Below the pieces are notes generated by a model. The model was given only the letters and a program-made list of their open reading frames with translations. It was not told the origin of the DNA and ran no database searches. Below, one piece after another: positions 43,304-54,300 of a stretch of 64,000 bases of DNA. Source of the stretch: an uncultured Clostridia bacterium (GTDB lineage: Bacteria; Bacillota; Clostridia; Christensenellales; Borkfalkiaceae); NCBI GenBank assembly GCA_934271265.1, contig CAKQRE010000022.1, forward strand, positions 1 to 64,000, written 5' to 3'. Numbering within the stretch: the stretch's first letter is position 1; every line of letters begins with the position of its first letter. Position numbers and translations under genes: made by a program.

Positions 43304-44458
43304 TTATCCGATTTTTTGTCCGTTTACCAACGTCATTTCGACACTGATATCGTCGTCGAACACAACGATATCGGCTCGTTTTCCCTTTTCTATCCTGCCC
43401 GCATTGATCTTCGCGATTTTCGCAGGCGTTTCCGTGATCATTTTAACGGCGGTTGCCATATCGTAACCGCATTCTTTCGTCATTACCTTAACAAGCCGGT
43501 CTGCCGTGGCAATACTGCCCGCAAATGCCGAACGATCCTTCAGCTTGCAAACGCCGTCCTCCACGATAAATTCGGTCCCGCTCATTACGCCTTCCTTTAT
43601 ATCCGTTCCCGCTATCGCTAAGCTATCGGTACAAAGCAAGGTTTTGTCCGCGCCCTTGATTTTTACGATCATTTTTATAAGCTTGGGCGGCAGATGCTTT
43701 CCGTCCGCTATTATTTCGGCGCAGAGTTCGTCTCTTAAAAACGTACTCTCTATTACGCCTAAACTTCTGAAACCGTGGTCGCGCGTTACGGTGGACGTAC
43801 AGGAATACAAATGCGTTACGAGATCGCAACCGTTTTCGATCGCAATTTTCATATCTTCGTATTTGGCGTCGGTATGCCCCGCGGAGGCAATGATGCCGTG
43901 TTCCGTTATATATTTGCAGAATTCGCCGTTCTCGTCGTTCTCGGGCGCATATGTCCAGCGGGCGATCGAATCGCCATATTCTTCGATAATCGACTTATAC
44001 GCTTCTTTTTGCGGCGAAGTTATGAATTTCGGGCACTGCGCGCCGCACTGTTTTGCGGAAAGATAAGGTCCTTCTAAATGCGCGCCGATTACGTTGTTTT
44101 TTGCTTTGTTTTTTCTCTTGACCGTAGCTATTTTCGCTACGGCTTCTCTCATCGTACCGAACGCGCCTGCCGTAACCGTAGGCATAATGCTCGTCGTGCC
44201 GTGCTTCAAGTGAAAATCGCACGCCTTTATTACGTCTTCTTCCGTACAGTTTATAAACGGATGACCGCCCGCGCCGTGCGTGTGCAGATCGATAAACCCG
44301 GGCGAAACGTATCTGTCCGTGCAATCATAACGTTCACAAATCGTTACGTCTGCCCTATGTTTTTCAAAAAAACCGTCTATAAGCCCGTTATCGATATATA
44401 CGTACCCCGATTTCAAACCGTTCGGGGTTATTATTCTGTTGCTTTTGATTTCGATCAT
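43304..44458 (-). CDS. nagA: N-acetylglucosamine-6-phosphate deacetylase (NagA)
   Basis: 384 residues of amidohydrolase type. DLHTHGAGGHPF near 57-68 is the metal-ligand HxH, GAHLEGPYLS near 127 supplies the metal Glu and substrate loop, ASAGHTDA near 200, and the catalytic Asp lies in LLCTDSLAIAGT near 280. It removes acetate from GlcNAc-6-phosphate to give glucosamine-6-phosphate, which the next enzyme NagB isomerises. Its start overlaps the nagB stop by 4 nt. Contains a full 16-nt copy of the dispersed motif (43984-43999). Confidence 0.93.
   Translation of the reverse strand: MIEIKSNRIITPNGLKSGYVYIDNGLIDGFFEKHRADVTICERYDCTDRYVSPGFIDLHTHGAGGHPFINCTEEDVIKACDFHLKHGTTSIMPTVTAGAFGTMREAVAKIATVKRKNKAKNNVIGAHLEGPYLSAKQCGAQCPKFITSPQKEAYKSIIEEYGDSIARWTYAPENDENGEFCKYITEHGIIASAGHTDAKYEDMKIAIENGCDLVTHLYSCTSTVTRDHGFRSLGVIESTFLRDELCAEIIADGKHLPPKLIKMIVKIKGADKTLLCTDSLAIAGTDIKEGVMSGTEFIVEDGVCKLKDRSAFAGSIATADRLVKVMTKECGYDMATAVKMITETPAKIAKINAGRIEKGKRADIVVFDDDISVEMTLVNGQKIG
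43984..43999 (+). repeat. Dispersed 16-nt motif, exact copy (in nagA)
   Basis: CGATAATCGACTTATA, identical to 19533-19548; codes Tyr-Lys-Ser-Ile-Ile on the minus strand. Confidence 0.7.
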
Positions 44459-45213
44459 AACAGTGTCGAACTCTTATCGTCGAGATATAATTTCGCGTTA
44501 TCCCTCGTTCTTAAGATACTTGCGGGACAATGCTCGTCTATATTGCCGTTTATCGTTTCGTAAACCGCTTTCGCCTTTGTTGCCGCAGGAACGATACAAT
44601 AGAGCCACGGAGCGGCAACGAGCGTGGGGACGGTCAAGGTCATTGCGTGGGTCGGCACTTCGTCGATCGTCTTAAAGCACCCGTCGTTTACCTGTTGGTT
44701 GCGGCAAATTTCATCGAGCTTAACGGGTTTAACCACCTTTTTATCGTTAAAATCGGAAACGCCCGGATCGTTGAACGCGATATGCCCGTTTTCGCCGATC
44801 CCCATCACCACAATATCGGCAGGGTTGGCTTTTAACAGTTTTCCGTATCTCTCTGCTTCTTTTTCGGGATCGGTCGCCGTGATATCGATATAATTGACGC
44901 TTTTGAACGGAACAAGCCCGAAAATATGCGCTTTCAAAAAGTTTCCGAAACCTTGCGGAGCGTTTTTATCAAGACCGATATACTCGTCCATGTGATAGGC
45001 GTTCACCCTGTTCCACGCTATGGTTTTATCTTCGACCAACGCTTTTAATACGTCGTTTTGCGAGGGAGCGGCGGCAAAAATCATATTGATTTCCCGCTTT
45101 TCGGAAAGCAATTCTTTGATCTTAGCCGAAATATCTTTCGCCGCGGCTTCGCCCATAAGCGTTCTGTTTTCAAAAATTTCTACCTGTAATTTATCTTTTA
45201 TAAACGTTTTCAT
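44455..45213 (-). CDS. nagB: Glucosamine-6-phosphate deaminase (NagB)
   Basis: 252 residues. Signature MDEYIGLD near residue 75 and GIGENGHIAFNDPGV near 135-149, containing the active-site Asp and His. Converts glucosamine-6-phosphate to fructose-6-phosphate and ammonia, delivering hexosamine to glycolysis. Overlaps both neighbours by 4 nt (ATGA), so it is tightly coupled with nagA and the TIM-barrel gene. Confidence 0.95.
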   Translation of the reverse strand: MKTFIKDKLQVEIFENRTLMGEAAAKDISAKIKELLSEKREINMIFAAAPSQNDVLKALVEDKTIAWNRVNAYHMDEYIGLDKNAPQGFGNFLKAHIFGLVPFKSVNYIDITATDPEKEAERYGKLLKANPADIVVMGIGENGHIAFNDPGVSDFNDKKVVKPVKLDEICRNQQVNDGCFKTIDEVPTHAMTLTVPTLVAAPWLYCIVPAATKAKAVYETINGNIDEHCPASILRTRDNAKLYLDDKSSTLL

Positions 45214-46043
45214 AATAAGCTTTTCAATTTTTCTACCGCATCCGTAAACGCCGCTTTTTGATCGTCGTATTTATAAGGGTTATCGAAGCTCTTACCGACA
45301 AGCGCGTTAAGCCCCGAAAAAGTCTGCAAATGCGGCTCTAAGGTAATAAACGTATCTCTTCCGCCGTTTAATTTATAATCGTCGAGAATTTCTTTTATCT
45401 TAGCTTCGCCCTTACCCGCGGGAACGATCGCGCCCGCATATAAAGAGTCTTTTATATGGAAATACTCTATATGTTCAAGCAAAAGTTTATACGCAGAAAG
45501 AGGTTCATAGCCGTCTAAAACGAAATTGCCCATATCGAAAACGCATTTTATTTTGCCGCCGAAATATTCGGCTATTTCAAGGCATTTCTCGGGGCTTTCG
45601 CCATAGATCAGCGCTTCGTTTTCGTGGCATAAGGTAAGCCCCGTACCGTCGGACAAACCGACGAGTTTTTCAAGTCCGGAGAATATTTTGCTTTTATCGA
45701 ACGGCGTTTCTTTCGAATAAAACGAGAATATCCTCACGTTCTTCGCACCGAGAATATTCGCCGTTTCGTAAACCCTTTTCGCCGTTTCGTAGTGTCCGTT
45801 CAAATCGCCGTTTATATCGACTTTTCCGAGCGGCGAACCGATCGACGAAACCTTGATCCCGTGATCGTCGAGTATTTTTTTTACTTCTTTTACTTCGCTT
45901 TTAGTCAAAACGGAAACGTTTTTGCCGTTCACGCCGCGAAGTTCGATACACCCTATCCCGAAATCGTTTAAAGCCTTGCACTGCGCCTTGAAATCGTCGG
46001 CGTATTCGTCCGCAAAAGCGGATAAGATCAGTTTGTTTTTCAT
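45210..46043 (-). CDS. TIM-barrel sugar (phosphate) isomerase/epimerase
   Basis: 277 residues of the xylose-isomerase-like TIM-barrel family. Features: FADEYADDFKAQCKALNDFGIGCIELR at the first strand, FSFY, LCHENEA near 145 and the metal-type VFDMGNFVLDG plus YFHIKDSL strands with metal-ligand candidates Glu, Asp, His. Such proteins work with Gfo/Idh/MocA oxidoreductases in inositol and 3-keto sugar metabolism, and three of those are in this operon. Specific reaction unknown. It overlaps nagB and lies 3 nt after the upstream oxidoreductase. Confidence 0.8.
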   Translation of the reverse strand: MKNKLILSAFADEYADDFKAQCKALNDFGIGCIELRGVNGKNVSVLTKSEVKEVKKILDDHGIKVSSIGSPLGKVDINGDLNGHYETAKRVYETANILGAKNVRIFSFYSKETPFDKSKIFSGLEKLVGLSDGTGLTLCHENEALIYGESPEKCLEIAEYFGGKIKCVFDMGNFVLDGYEPLSAYKLLLEHIEYFHIKDSLYAGAIVPAGKGEAKIKEILDDYKLNGGRDTFITLEPHLQTFSGLNALVGKSFDNPYKYDDQKAAFTDAVEKLKSLL

Positions 46044-46045
46044 TT

Positions 46046-46921
46046 TTATAACTCAAACTTATTGACTTTTTCTTCTTTTCCGCTGTCCAGAGATCTTTGG
46101 ATCGCGTTCAGCACGAAAACCGGAGCAATGAAATCTTCGTAGGAAAGGCGTTGCTTTTCCCCGTGCAACAAACCGTAAAACCCGGCAAATTCGACGCGGA
46201 AACAGGGATTTGATCCGTTTATCGGCAATTTTTCGCCGTGAACGCCGTTTTCGGCAATGCGCATTGCATAATAGAAATTGTTTTTGTCAACGTATAAACC
46301 TGTCACGTCGTAATCCCGATATCTGAACACGACGGTGATTTTTTCGGCGTTTTTATACGCTTTCACCCTCTCCGGATAAAATCCGAAAACGGTAGACATA
46401 ATACCGACGAGATGTTCGGAATAGAAAAAGAAATCGCCGTAATCGTTTTTAAGATTCACGGGACACCGAATAAACCCCGAAAGAGTTTTTCCGTCTTTTT
46501 TTTCGGCGTGTTCGGCTTTCAGCGTCCGAACGCGTTCGTCGTGAACGCACGACGAACCGCCCGTAAGTTTAACGCCCGCCGCCTTACATTCGCGCGCAAG
46601 TTTCAAGGCCTCGTTTTCGCTTACGGTTATCGGCTTATCGATAAACATGGGCACGCCCGATTTTATGTACGGCGCGGCATATTTATAATGGTTTGCGCCG
46701 TGCCGCGCAGTAACGATAACGCCGTCGACTTTGCCAACTGCCTCATCGTAAGCGCTCATCGCCCTGACGCCGTATTTTTCGACAAGAGTCTCGACTGCGG
46801 CTTTGTCGTCGCTGTAAACGCCGGAAACCTCGACGTCGGAAAAATCCGCGTCATTTTTGATAAAGCCGAGAAACGTATCGGCATGGGAGTTTTCACACCC
46901 CAGAATAACCACTCTTTTCAT
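46046..46921 (-). CDS. Gfo/Idh/MocA-family oxidoreductase (2), atypical
   Basis: 291 residues, shorter than the usual 330-380. The Rossmann start reads VVILGCENSHADTF, with Cys-Glu-Asn in place of the GxGxxG glycines, and the catalytic motif is FIDKPITVSE (DKP instead of EKP). Both are seen in divergent members, so it is likely functional but with changed cofactor handling. Sits between the TIM-barrel gene and another oxidoreductase. Substrate unknown. Confidence 0.78.
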   Translation of the reverse strand: MKRVVILGCENSHADTFLGFIKNDADFSDVEVSGVYSDDKAAVETLVEKYGVRAMSAYDEAVGKVDGVIVTARHGANHYKYAAPYIKSGVPMFIDKPITVSENEALKLARECKAAGVKLTGGSSCVHDERVRTLKAEHAEKKDGKTLSGFIRCPVNLKNDYGDFFFYSEHLVGIMSTVFGFYPERVKAYKNAEKITVVFRYRDYDVTGLYVDKNNFYYAMRIAENGVHGEKLPINGSNPCFRVEFAGFYGLLHGEKQRLSYEDFIAPVFVLNAIQRSLDSGKEEKVNKFEL

Positions 46922-46986
46922 ATTCGGAAACCTTTTTTAGTCAGTATTTATCGTCAGGCTTACGCCTGTTATTTCACCGTCCGGTA

Positions 46987-47967
46987 TTATATGCTCGTCT
47001 CTTTGCCGCCTGACTCGTACATCTTAAGGATCAGTTTCACGGTCCTGGAGGCTTCGTTGAAACCGATCGGAAATTTTCTGCCGCTAAGCAGGCAATCATA
47101 AAATTCTTCGATCAGTTTGCCGTGCCCGACGCCCCATTCCTCTTTGCCGAATAAAGGCGCCCCGTCCGATTTCGTGACGAATTTCCCGTTTATTATGAGA
47201 TTATCGCCCGAAAGTTCCGCCATGTCGGTCTTTGACTGAAACATGAGAACGATCGGAAAACAACTTGCCGCCGAATTTGTCGCGTTTATGATAAAATTAC
47301 CGCCGTTTTTCAGTTTAAAGCAACCGTAGGCGGTATCCTCGACATCGATAACGTTTTTCAGCGAATTGTTGGAACAATGCGCGATAACGCTTTTCGGCAT
47401 GCCGCAAAACCATTGCAGAAGGTCAAGCGTATGTATCGCCTGATTGATCATTACGCCGCCGCCTTCGTATTGCTTTTTCCCTCGCCAGGTCGCCGAGGCG
47501 TAATACGCCGCGTCTCTTTTCCATACAAGATCGGCAGTCGCGGCAACGATCTCTTTATCCTTAAAAAACTCTTTAAGGTATCGTACGGAAGAATTATAGC
47601 GGTTCTGAAAACACACTCCGAGCGTTGCCGCAGAATTCCGGACCGCTTTTTCGATCGCGCCAAGCTGCCCGAAATCGACGGCGAGCGGTTTTTCGCTGAG
47701 TACGTGTATCCCCGCGGCGAGAGCCTTGCAGATTATTTCCGCGTGCAGATAATGCGGCGTGCAGACGTGAACGACGTCGACTTTACCGCTCGAAATAAGT
47801 TCGTTATAGTCGACGTACTCTTCGGCGCCGAGGTCGAAATCCGCGTTGACCTTTTTACATTTTTCTCTATCGACGTCGCAGATCGCCGTAATTTTATGCC
47901 CGCAACCGAGAATCGCTCTCAGATGCAACGGAGAGATCGCTCCGAGCCCTATAATACCTGCTCTCAT
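46987..47967 (-). CDS. Gfo/Idh/MocA-family oxidoreductase (3)
   Basis: 326 residues. GIIGLGAISPLHLRAI is the dinucleotide-binding start and LSEKPLAVDF near 93-102 carries the EKP motif; GGGVMINQAIHTLDLLQW near 175-192 has the catalytic His seen in sugar dehydrogenases of this group. Likely NAD-dependent sugar dehydrogenase. It sits between GH1 and the divergent oxidoreductase. Confidence 0.85.
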   Translation of the reverse strand: MRAGIIGLGAISPLHLRAILGCGHKITAICDVDREKCKKVNADFDLGAEEYVDYNELISSGKVDVVHVCTPHYLHAEIICKALAAGIHVLSEKPLAVDFGQLGAIEKAVRNSAATLGVCFQNRYNSSVRYLKEFFKDKEIVAATADLVWKRDAAYYASATWRGKKQYEGGGVMINQAIHTLDLLQWFCGMPKSVIAHCSNNSLKNVIDVEDTAYGCFKLKNGGNFIINATNSAASCFPIVLMFQSKTDMAELSGDNLIINGKFVTKSDGAPLFGKEEWGVGHGKLIEEFYDCLLSGRKFPIGFNEASRTVKLILKMYESGGKETSI

Positions 47968-48026
47968 ATTTATCCTTACATTTTTTATTTGTCGCGCAAA
48001 GGCAAAAAGGTCTGTCTGCCGGAAAA

Positions 48027-49367
48027 TCAGTCGTTTGAAAGATCTTCGCCGTTTGTTCCGATCACTTTTTTATACCAGTACGCGCTTTTTTTGGGAATAC
48101 GCTCCAGAGTTTCGTAGTCTACGTAAACAAGTCCGAATCGTTTCGTATATCCGAGAGACCACTCGAAATTATCGGTAAACGACCAGTAAAAATAGCCCTT
48201 TACCGGATATTTTTCCGCCATTTTTTTGATTCTTTCGATATGCCGTCTTATATAATCGATCCGCATGTCGTCGGGAACGGTTCCGTCAAGCGTTTTCCAC
48301 TCGGACAGCGCAACGCCGTTTTCGGACAGAATTATCGGCATTTTGTACCTGTTATAATAATATTCGATAAGATAATCGACCGCTTCCGGCGTAACAGCCC
48401 AGTTCATTGCGGTAAAATCGTCCGTCGGACAAACGGCTTTTCTTTTGATGCCGTCTGCGGTTTTTTCGATATAAAACCCCCTGTAAAAATTGGCGCAGAA
48501 GAAATCGAGATCGCTCCTGATCGTCTTCATATCCCCTTCCGACGGATCGTAATCGTATTCTTTAAACCATTTTTTATACTCGTCGGTAAACTCGCCTTTT
48601 ATAAGCGCGTCGGTAAAAAAGCATCCGTCCCAAAAATCTCCGCTCGGAGAAAAATTGTATTTTAACGCAAGCTCTTTGTCTTCCTCTCCGATCGGCATCA
48701 GAGGGGTGAAACACGGCGCGACGCCGATGTTAAGTTTGTGTTTCGCGGTTTTTCGCATAGCCTTTTCCGCTTTTCCCATACACAGAAGAAGATTGTGGGC
48801 AACGGTAAAAGTTTCCTTTCTGGAAAGTTGCAGAAAGGGTGCGTGATTGCCCGAAAAATGCCCTTCCTCGACGATGCACTGAGGCTCGTTCATGATGATA
48901 TAGTTGCTGACTTTTTCGCCGAGTATCTCAACGATCTTTGCCGCGAAATCCGCGAACCGATCGCTTATTTCGGGGTTGAGATACCCGCCTTTTTCGTAAA
49001 GTTTACGAGGTAGATCCCAGTGAAACAGGGTGACCCACGGCGTGATACCGGCAGCGATCAGTTCGTTTGTCAGATCCCGATAGAATTTTGCCCCTTGCGG
49101 GTTTATATCGCCCGCACCGTCCGGGATCACTCTCGACCAGCTGATCGAAAAACGATAATCTTTGATGCCGAGTTTTTTCAGAAGGGCAACGTCCTCTTTA
49201 TATCGATGGTAATGATCGCAGGCGATTTTTCCGTTCATATCGCCAACGACCCTGCCTGCGGTAAACTTACTGTCCCAGACGCTTTCGCCCCTGCCGTCTT
49301 CTTTTTCCGCGCCCTCGATCTGATAGGCGGAACAAGAAACGCCCCATATAAAATTTTTATCCAACAT
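48027..49367 (-). CDS. GH1 beta-glucosidase family protein
   Basis: 446 residues, cytoplasmic. FIWGVSCSAYQIEGA is the GH1 start; acid/base Glu in IIMNEPQC near 157-164 and nucleophile Glu in IILSENGVAL near 344-353. GH1 hydrolyses beta-glucosides, beta-galactosides or 6-phospho forms; the sequence alone does not tell whether the substrate is phosphorylated. It is directly before the GH2 gene in the operon direction. Family length is normal. Confidence 0.9.
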   Translation of the reverse strand: MLDKNFIWGVSCSAYQIEGAEKEDGRGESVWDSKFTAGRVVGDMNGKIACDHYHRYKEDVALLKKLGIKDYRFSISWSRVIPDGAGDINPQGAKFYRDLTNELIAAGITPWVTLFHWDLPRKLYEKGGYLNPEISDRFADFAAKIVEILGEKVSNYIIMNEPQCIVEEGHFSGNHAPFLQLSRKETFTVAHNLLLCMGKAEKAMRKTAKHKLNIGVAPCFTPLMPIGEEDKELALKYNFSPSGDFWDGCFFTDALIKGEFTDEYKKWFKEYDYDPSEGDMKTIRSDLDFFCANFYRGFYIEKTADGIKRKAVCPTDDFTAMNWAVTPEAVDYLIEYYYNRYKMPIILSENGVALSEWKTLDGTVPDDMRIDYIRRHIERIKKMAEKYPVKGYFYWSFTDNFEWSLGYTKRFGLVYVDYETLERIPKKSAYWYKKVIGTNGEDLSND

Positions 49368-49492
49368 ATTCTTCTCCCTGTCGGAACGTTATAAACAAAC
49401 GGATGTAAACCGTACCCGCCGAACGCTCCGCAACGACGATATTGCGTTCCTTACGGCATTTCGCCGAGAAAGCCGTCTTGCTTTACGCCCGA

Positions 49493-51289
49493 TTATTTCT
49501 TTATATTCTTTTCCCAACGTTTTTTCAGAAAAAACGCGGCTGCTTTCGGTTCGCGCTCTTTGGTAAAAACGCCTTTACGGTTACCGCGGACGCGCAAAAC
49601 GCCCTCTTTTGTTTTAAAATCGGCAAAATTCCATACGTGTTCGCCGACGACATAAGGCATCTGATCGAAAACGCGGCAACACTCGGCAAGATAATCGCAC
49701 TGATATTCCTCGGAAAACGCCGTTGAACAGAGAGAATGCAACCCCTCTATCGTGTCGGCTCCGAATTCGGTAACGATGATCGGCTTACGGAATTTATCGT
49801 AATACCGACCGAGATCCGCCTCGTAAAGCGGTTCTACGGCTCCCGTATCGCCCGTTTCGTCGTACCAGCCGTAATAACGGTTAAGCGATATAAAATCGAA
49901 CAGATCGGCGCACTTGTTCCCTTCGCTGAATTTCGTCTCCTCGGGAGCGGTGATCGGCAGATCCGTGAGCGTACGGGCGTGCGAAACCACTTCCTTAAAA
50001 TAATCTCTCGCCTTATCCTCGCAGGTCGCCGCCTCGTTGGCAACGCTTATCATGACGACGCTCGGATGATTTTTATCCCTTTCCCATAAAAGCGATAACA
50101 GCTCTTTATGCAAAGCAAGGGTCTTTTCATCCGCTCTGCCCTCGCCGAAGGTGTAGTCGGGCCAGTGATTTACGCCGACGGCGGGCAATTCGTCTATGAT
50201 AAGGATCCCGTACATGTCGGCAAGATCGTAAACCTCCTCGGCATAAGGATAATGGCTCGTCCGGAACGAGTTGGCGTTGATCCACTTAAGAAGCTCGAAA
50301 TTTCTGACGTTTACCGCAGTGTTTACGCCTTTGCCGGAAATAAAGAAATCCTCGTGCATGCCGAAACCCTTCAGGTATACGGGTTTGTCGTTCAGATAAA
50401 GCCCTTTTTCGTCGAACGACACCTTACGGATCCCGAAAAAAAGCGAATACTTATCGACGGAAGATTCCGCCGTAAGTTTATAAAGGAAGGGTGATCCCGT
50501 TGACCAGAGTTCGGGGTCTTCTATTTCAAAACAGACTTCCCCGCGGATCAGATCGTTTGTTCCGACCGTTTTTCCGGCTACCTTTTTCCCGCTTCCGTAA
50601 ACGGTGAATTTTACATCGTCGTCTATGAGATCATGTTCAAAAAATTCGGTTTTTACCGAGATTTTTTTATAATCGCCTCCGACTGCCGTTTTTACCGTGA
50701 TATCCCTGAAAGCCCGTTTATTGATACCGTAAACGATCACGTCGCGATGGATACCCGTAAAATTATAGAAATCGTGATTTATGACCTGTTTGTATTTCGG
50801 ATATTTTCCCTCTTCGCCCCGAATGAAAAAATTGCCACTTGCCGTTGCTTCGCGGAATGAATTGCCGGCTTTCAGCATTCCCATGGGAAAAGTATGAAAA
50901 TCAAGACGGTTGTCGATTATAACCGACAATCTGTTTTCGTCCTTTAAATTTTCAAGCGGCAGATCGATCGGAAAATACCCGTTTATGCCTTCGCCTATCT
51001 TTTCTCCGTTCAGATAGATCGCGCACTTATGGCTTGCCGAGCCGATTCTCAATCTGTAGACCTTGTCTTTTTCCCGCGGCAAAGAAAACTCTGTTTCAAA
51101 CAGAACTTTTCCGACGTATTCCGCTGTTTTTTTATCGGTTACGATATCGTTTATGCTTGCGGGAACCGCCATCGGCTGAGTGTTCACGGCTTTTTTGACG
51201 GGAACGTAATCGTCTTCGACGAATTTATAATTCCATATACCGTTAAGACTTGTCGTGCTTCTGTAATTGTTTGACTGAGGATATAACAT
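49493..51289 (-). CDS. uidA: GH2 beta-glucuronidase (UidA-like)
   Basis: 598 residues, no signal peptide. Beta-sandwich start LNGIWNYKF, TIM barrel with SVANEAATCED near 416-426 (acid/base Glu) and VTEFGAD near 506-512 (nucleophile Glu). The segment RGNRKGVFTKEREPKAAAFF near 570 carries the N-x-K motif which in E. coli beta-glucuronidase binds the glucuronate carboxylate and separates glucuronidases from galactosidases. It should therefore release glucuronic acid from beta-glucuronides. Co-transcribed with NagA/NagB and surface proteins, pointing to a glucuronate/hexosamine glycan. Confidence 0.85.
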   Translation of the reverse strand: MLYPQSNNYRSTTSLNGIWNYKFVEDDYVPVKKAVNTQPMAVPASINDIVTDKKTAEYVGKVLFETEFSLPREKDKVYRLRIGSASHKCAIYLNGEKIGEGINGYFPIDLPLENLKDENRLSVIIDNRLDFHTFPMGMLKAGNSFREATASGNFFIRGEEGKYPKYKQVINHDFYNFTGIHRDVIVYGINKRAFRDITVKTAVGGDYKKISVKTEFFEHDLIDDDVKFTVYGSGKKVAGKTVGTNDLIRGEVCFEIEDPELWSTGSPFLYKLTAESSVDKYSLFFGIRKVSFDEKGLYLNDKPVYLKGFGMHEDFFISGKGVNTAVNVRNFELLKWINANSFRTSHYPYAEEVYDLADMYGILIIDELPAVGVNHWPDYTFGEGRADEKTLALHKELLSLLWERDKNHPSVVMISVANEAATCEDKARDYFKEVVSHARTLTDLPITAPEETKFSEGNKCADLFDFISLNRYYGWYDETGDTGAVEPLYEADLGRYYDKFRKPIIVTEFGADTIEGLHSLCSTAFSEEYQCDYLAECCRVFDQMPYVVGEHVWNFADFKTKEGVLRVRGNRKGVFTKEREPKAAAFFLKKRWEKNIKK

Positions 51290-51380
51290 AATTATAAAAA
51301 CAGTTACGGGCGCCGTTTTGACCGTCGCCGATCGGAACGGCGTCCGCTTTTACGCATTGGCAGCGAATGGCTGCAACTTC

Positions 51381-54300
51381 TTATTTCGTCTTCCAGGTAA
51401 CGGTGTTCCCGCTTACCGTCCAGTAAGTTTCGTTCCATCCGTTCGCGGGAAAAGTCACGCCGTTATCCGTACCGTCGGTATAAGCGACGTATACGGCGGA
51501 GGAGTCTGTAACCTTATCGGAAACGGCTTTCGCGATTCCCGTCGCCACAGCGTTTTCGATTTTTGCGGAAGCGTCGAACGTTCCGAAAATCTTTGCGTAC
51601 GCTTTATCGCTGTATGCGGAAATATCGCTGCTTGTAGCCGAAAAATCCACGAAAACGTTTTTAACGGTGAAGGCATTTTTTTCGAGCCTGCAACCGAAAA
51701 CCGTCGTTTCGTTACCGCGCCATCCCGCGCTGGCATATTCGCCCGTGCCGTTTGCCGGCATAGCGGAGATCTTTACGTATACGTTTTCGATCGTACCGGA
51801 ACCGCTGTAGATCAAGGCAGCCGCAGCACCGATCCTGACGTCGAGGAAGGCAATATTCTTCACAACGCCGCCTGCGGCAAGTTTCTGAATAAACCCGCCC
51901 TTATCCCAGCTCGATAATCTGAGACCGCTTAAGGAATATCCCTGACCGTCAAGAGTGCCGGTAAACGCATGATCCACGCCGATTCTGTAATCGACGCTTG
52001 TCGTAAACCAGCCTTCTTTCATTTTAATGTTTTCGCCGAGGCGATAATAGCCGCCGCCCTGAAGTGCGGTAACGAGGGTTTTGATCGCTCTTACGTTTTC
52101 GTCGCCGTTCATGATCGTTTTCGTTACGAACAAAACGGGAACGATATACTCGAAATCTGTTCCGCCGCTCTCGAAAACAAGTTTAAGTTCTTTGTTTCCG
52201 TAATATCCGATACCGAATCCGGCAACGTTCAGCACAACCTTTCCGGCGACGATCTCGACGCCGTTATAACCGTCTACGACCTCATCTCCGACCTTAACGA
52301 GCGATACCGTCGCGTTGCCGACAAATTCTTCGGTAAGGTCGATCTCCGCGGTCTTCGCGGAATTGACGCTTCCGTCGCCGGAGACGTCGAGATCGATCTC
52401 GTGGAGCTTGCTCAGGGTTTTGTATTCGCGGGCGTTTATAACGCTGAAAGTCGTTTCCGTTCTGAGCGTCGGATCGAATATGCTGGTTGCGGTAAGCACG
52501 AAAGACGCGTCGGCGATTCCGGCGGGAACGCCGATCTTTCCGTTTTCAAGGGTGATCCCCGCGGCGATCGCGGCTTCGTCAAGAGCCAGCGTCGCATTCG
52601 CGCTCACGGTAAATTGAGCGGAGTTTCCTTTCGCTATTTCCGAAACCGTCGTCACGAAAACGGGAGCCGCGATATTCTGCGCCTTTACATAGGGCAATCC
52701 GCCCTCCTTGTTTATCCACAGCGGAGCCGTGAATCCGGAATAATCGCGCTCTGTATCGTTTGCCATTTCGACGAACGATTTATAAACGAAATGACGGGTG
52801 CCCGGCGCGAAATCGGTTTCCGTTTTCGTTTCGGCGCTTACCGCGATATCTCTTACGAGTCTCGTATATTCTTCGGAAGCCCCGATAATGTAAACGTTCG
52901 AAAACGTTTCGATATTATTGAACTGCCCGAGAACGTATCCGGCAACCCCTTCGACCTGCTTTGCCACGCCTACGCATTCGCTTACGTCGATAATCACGTT
53001 TCTCACAACGGCGCCGTTTTCCTCGCCTCGTGCAAACATCGTGGTGGTCTGTCCCCAATTGTGCCCCTTATTATAATCGTCGTAATCGGTTGCGCCGAAG
53101 ACGGAATACTTGACGAAAACGTTTTCGATCAGACCGCTTCCGCCGTAAACGAGCAGGCTTCTGTCGTTACCGACCCGCGCGTTCGTGAACGAAACGTTGC
53201 GGATCACTCCGTTCGTACCGAGTTTGGTGATAAACGAACCGTTATTCACAGCCGATTTTCTCGTAACGTAAAGACCTTTTACGTTATATCCCCTTCCGTC
53301 GAACACGCCGATAAAGCCTTTCATCGCCTTGAGCTCGTCGATGCTGTTTGCCTTGAAGAAGTCGTTCCAATAATCGTTATAATCGATATCCGCGCCGAGT
53401 TCGAAATAACCGCCCCACGCAGTTTTTTCTTCTTCACAAGCTTTTGCCATGGTTCCGAGGTTATTGAGATCGGCTTTGCTTTTCAGGATTGCGGTAACGA
53501 GCAATACTTTTACGTTCACTTCGTGAGTATCGCCCTCTTCGCACCTGACCGTAACGACGACGTTCCGTTCGCCGTATGCCAATCCGAAATCTTTCACGTT
53601 AACGGCGATTTTGTTACCGGCAAGTTCGTCTTCGTCGGCAAACGTGTTTACCGTTATGGTTTTCTCCCCGAATTTTATGCTTTCGACCGAAGCATATCCG
53701 GAGATACCGTCGAGCGAAAGGACGGAATACGCGTATTCATCGGCCGTAACGTTGCCGTCTTCGACCGTAACGTTGAGTTCGACGCGCTGCGCGTTCTTTT
53801 CGGTTATCGTCTTGTCAAAGGTTCTGCCCGTATGGCCGCAGACGCATTTTTCCGCGTCCCGATCCGCGTCGGTCGTATCCCAGACGAGTTCGTGATTCAC
53901 GGTAAGTTCCGCCGCCTTGCTTTCGGCGCCGACGTAGTTTTCGTCTCCCGCCGTATATGCCTTCACCCAATACGTGCCTGCGGACAATTCGGTCTCTGCC
54001 GTCAGATCCGTATATTCGCCGTTTTCTTTCGTTGCGTATTTATAGGTAACTGCCGTTCCGGCGGTCGCCGCAGCCGTAAGCTCCGGCATTTCGTGGCATT
54101 TTATCTGTGCGACGATAAAGTCGGGGATCGCATTGTCTGCTTTATTTACGGTGAACGACCTGATCTCGGTAACGCCGAGATAAACGTCGGTCTCTTCAAC
54201 GGTCGCTTTTACGAAATATTCGCCCGCATTCCCGGCAACGTCCGCCCACGCCGCGTATTCGCCGTCTTCGGTGAGAGAGTAGGAGAAAACGGGGGTCCCG

